DNA from: Lacrimispora xylanisolvens
GTDB lineage: Bacteria; Bacillota; Clostridia; Lachnospirales; Lachnospiraceae
Reading direction: 5' to 3'
NCBI RefSeq assembly: GCF_002934545.1
Contig: NZ_PTJA01000003.1
Coordinates: forward strand, 457,295-521,294
DNA length: 64,000 bases
Shown here: piece by piece, positions 63,715 to 64,000 of the stretch
Layout: every line of letters begins with the position of its first letter
Position numbering within the stretch: position 1 is the first letter of the stretch
Notes under the pieces: generated by a model
Databases searched by the model: none
Seen by the model: the letters and a program-made list of their open reading frames with translations, nothing else
Told to the model about the DNA's origin: nothing
Translations under genes and position numbers: made by a program

Positions 63715-63759
63715 GCAAAAAAGCCCACTCAGGATGTTGCACACGCAACATCTGAGTGG
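63715..63759 (-). terminator. Terminator of the maturase gene
   Basis: Leftward stem of about 15 bp with one bulge (63759-63745 with 63740-63725), followed by a U-run (63722-63717). It separates the maturase from the sulfatase operon, which therefore has its own promoter in 63550-63715. Confidence 0.8.
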
Positions 63760-63769
63760 AACCTTACAT

Positions 63770-64000
63770 TTAATACCTGGTTGTAAACAGAAAACGGCTT
63801 ATCTCCTCCATCTGCGCAAAGCAGTTCTCAAATAGCATCCGGTAGCTTTCGCAGAAATAATTGTCCTCCATACCATCTCTGCAGCGATAGCATCCGCCGC
63901 GGCAGAGAGAAAACCAACGGCACTGTCTGCAGTCTTCGGAATGATTCCGGGACCGCTCGATAAATCCAATCTCTGATCTTCGTTCCTGTATTTTCGCCAT
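63770..64000 (-). CDS. Anaerobic sulfatase-maturating enzyme, C-terminal part
   Basis: Only the last 76 residues are in the window; the frame is open to the edge. They show the Cys-rich SPASM end typical of anSME: CRQCRWFSLCRGGCYRCRDG cut to its CxxC...C...GGC pattern, and a later FCESY. The full enzyme is a radical SAM protein that oxidises the active-site Cys of sulfatases to formylglycine. It would activate the adjacent sulfatase and probably the three at 17-26 kb. Confidence 0.8.
   Translation of the reverse strand: MAKIQERRSEIGFIERSRNHSEDCRQCRWFSLCRGGCYRCRDGMEDNYFCESYRMLFENCFAQMEEISRFLFTTRY

Noticed and set aside
1..64000. CRISPR arrays, tRNA or rRNA genes and insertion sequences
   Set aside because: I saw no regularly spaced repeats, no tRNA-like or rRNA sequence and no transposase reading frame on either strand by eye. 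A covariance-model scan would be decisive for tRNAs.

Overview
The window looks like chromosome from an anaerobic, low-to-moderate GC Firmicute of the Lachnospiraceae type. This rests on the gene families present (two EFR1-type flavodoxin/ferredoxin proteins, YesM/YesN two-component systems, Cys-type sulfatases with a radical-SAM maturase, the TIGR03960/TIGR03936/rng/rplU/prp/rpmA/obgE block with an N-extended L27) and on Gram-positive expression signals (strong AGGAGG sites, sigma-A promoters, LexA boxes of GAAC-N4-GTTC type). The species cannot be fixed from the sequence alone.

Layout. 1-5.9 kb: the end of an EFR1 protein, then a leftward operon eutA - ethanolamine permease - eutB - eutC, preceded by a consensus promoter and a leader terminator. 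5.9-16.9 kb: a rightward sugar locus with a PfkB kinase, class II aldolase, D-lyxose isomerase, RbsB/A/C-type ABC importer, and a sensing module of binding lipoprotein, NarL-type kinase and regulator, and second binding lipoprotein. 17.0-31.2 kb: a sulfated-glycan locus with three sulfatases around a second Rbs-like importer, followed by YesM/YesN and a solute-binding lipoprotein. 31.3-33.3 kb: GntR-controlled ABC exporter. 33.5-47.0 kb: conserved housekeeping block (radical SAM protein, rng, trkA/trkH, rplU-prp-rpmA, obgE, yhbY, nadD, yqeK, rsfS, lexA and a divergent yneA-like SOS gene). 47.2-49.1 kb: EFR1 protein and a XerS-like tyrosine recombinase. 49.38-56.46 kb: a 7,057-bp filamentous-phage (inovirus-like) prophage. 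56.5-57.6 kb: two small metabolic genes. 57.9-64.0 kb: a second leftward sulfated-glycan locus (partial sulfatase maturase, sulfatase, GPH symporter, GH3 hexosaminidase, HAD phosphatase).

The most interesting part is the prophage. It has an alanine-rich 57-residue coat candidate, two signal-peptide minor-coat candidates, a Zot/pI-type ATPase, an HUH replication protein, a small ssDNA-binding candidate and a ribbon-helix-helix repressor with paired operators. It encodes no integrase. It lies between direct repeats whose core resembles a Xer recombination site, and the left repeat sits about 270 bp upstream of a 351-residue recombinase that resembles XerS in length and N-terminal pattern. I infer that the phage uses the host dimer-resolution system, with the att site being the host dif-like site. 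One minor-coat gene is interrupted by a single in-frame UGA, and a differently composed cargo gene with its own promoter and terminator sits between zot and rep.

All four sulfatases carry Cys at the formylglycine position, so they need a maturase. The right-edge gene shows the Cys-rich end of such an enzyme and could serve all four. The two sulfatase loci together suggest growth on sulfated host glycans, with desulfation probably occurring inside the cell because the sulfatases lack signal peptides.
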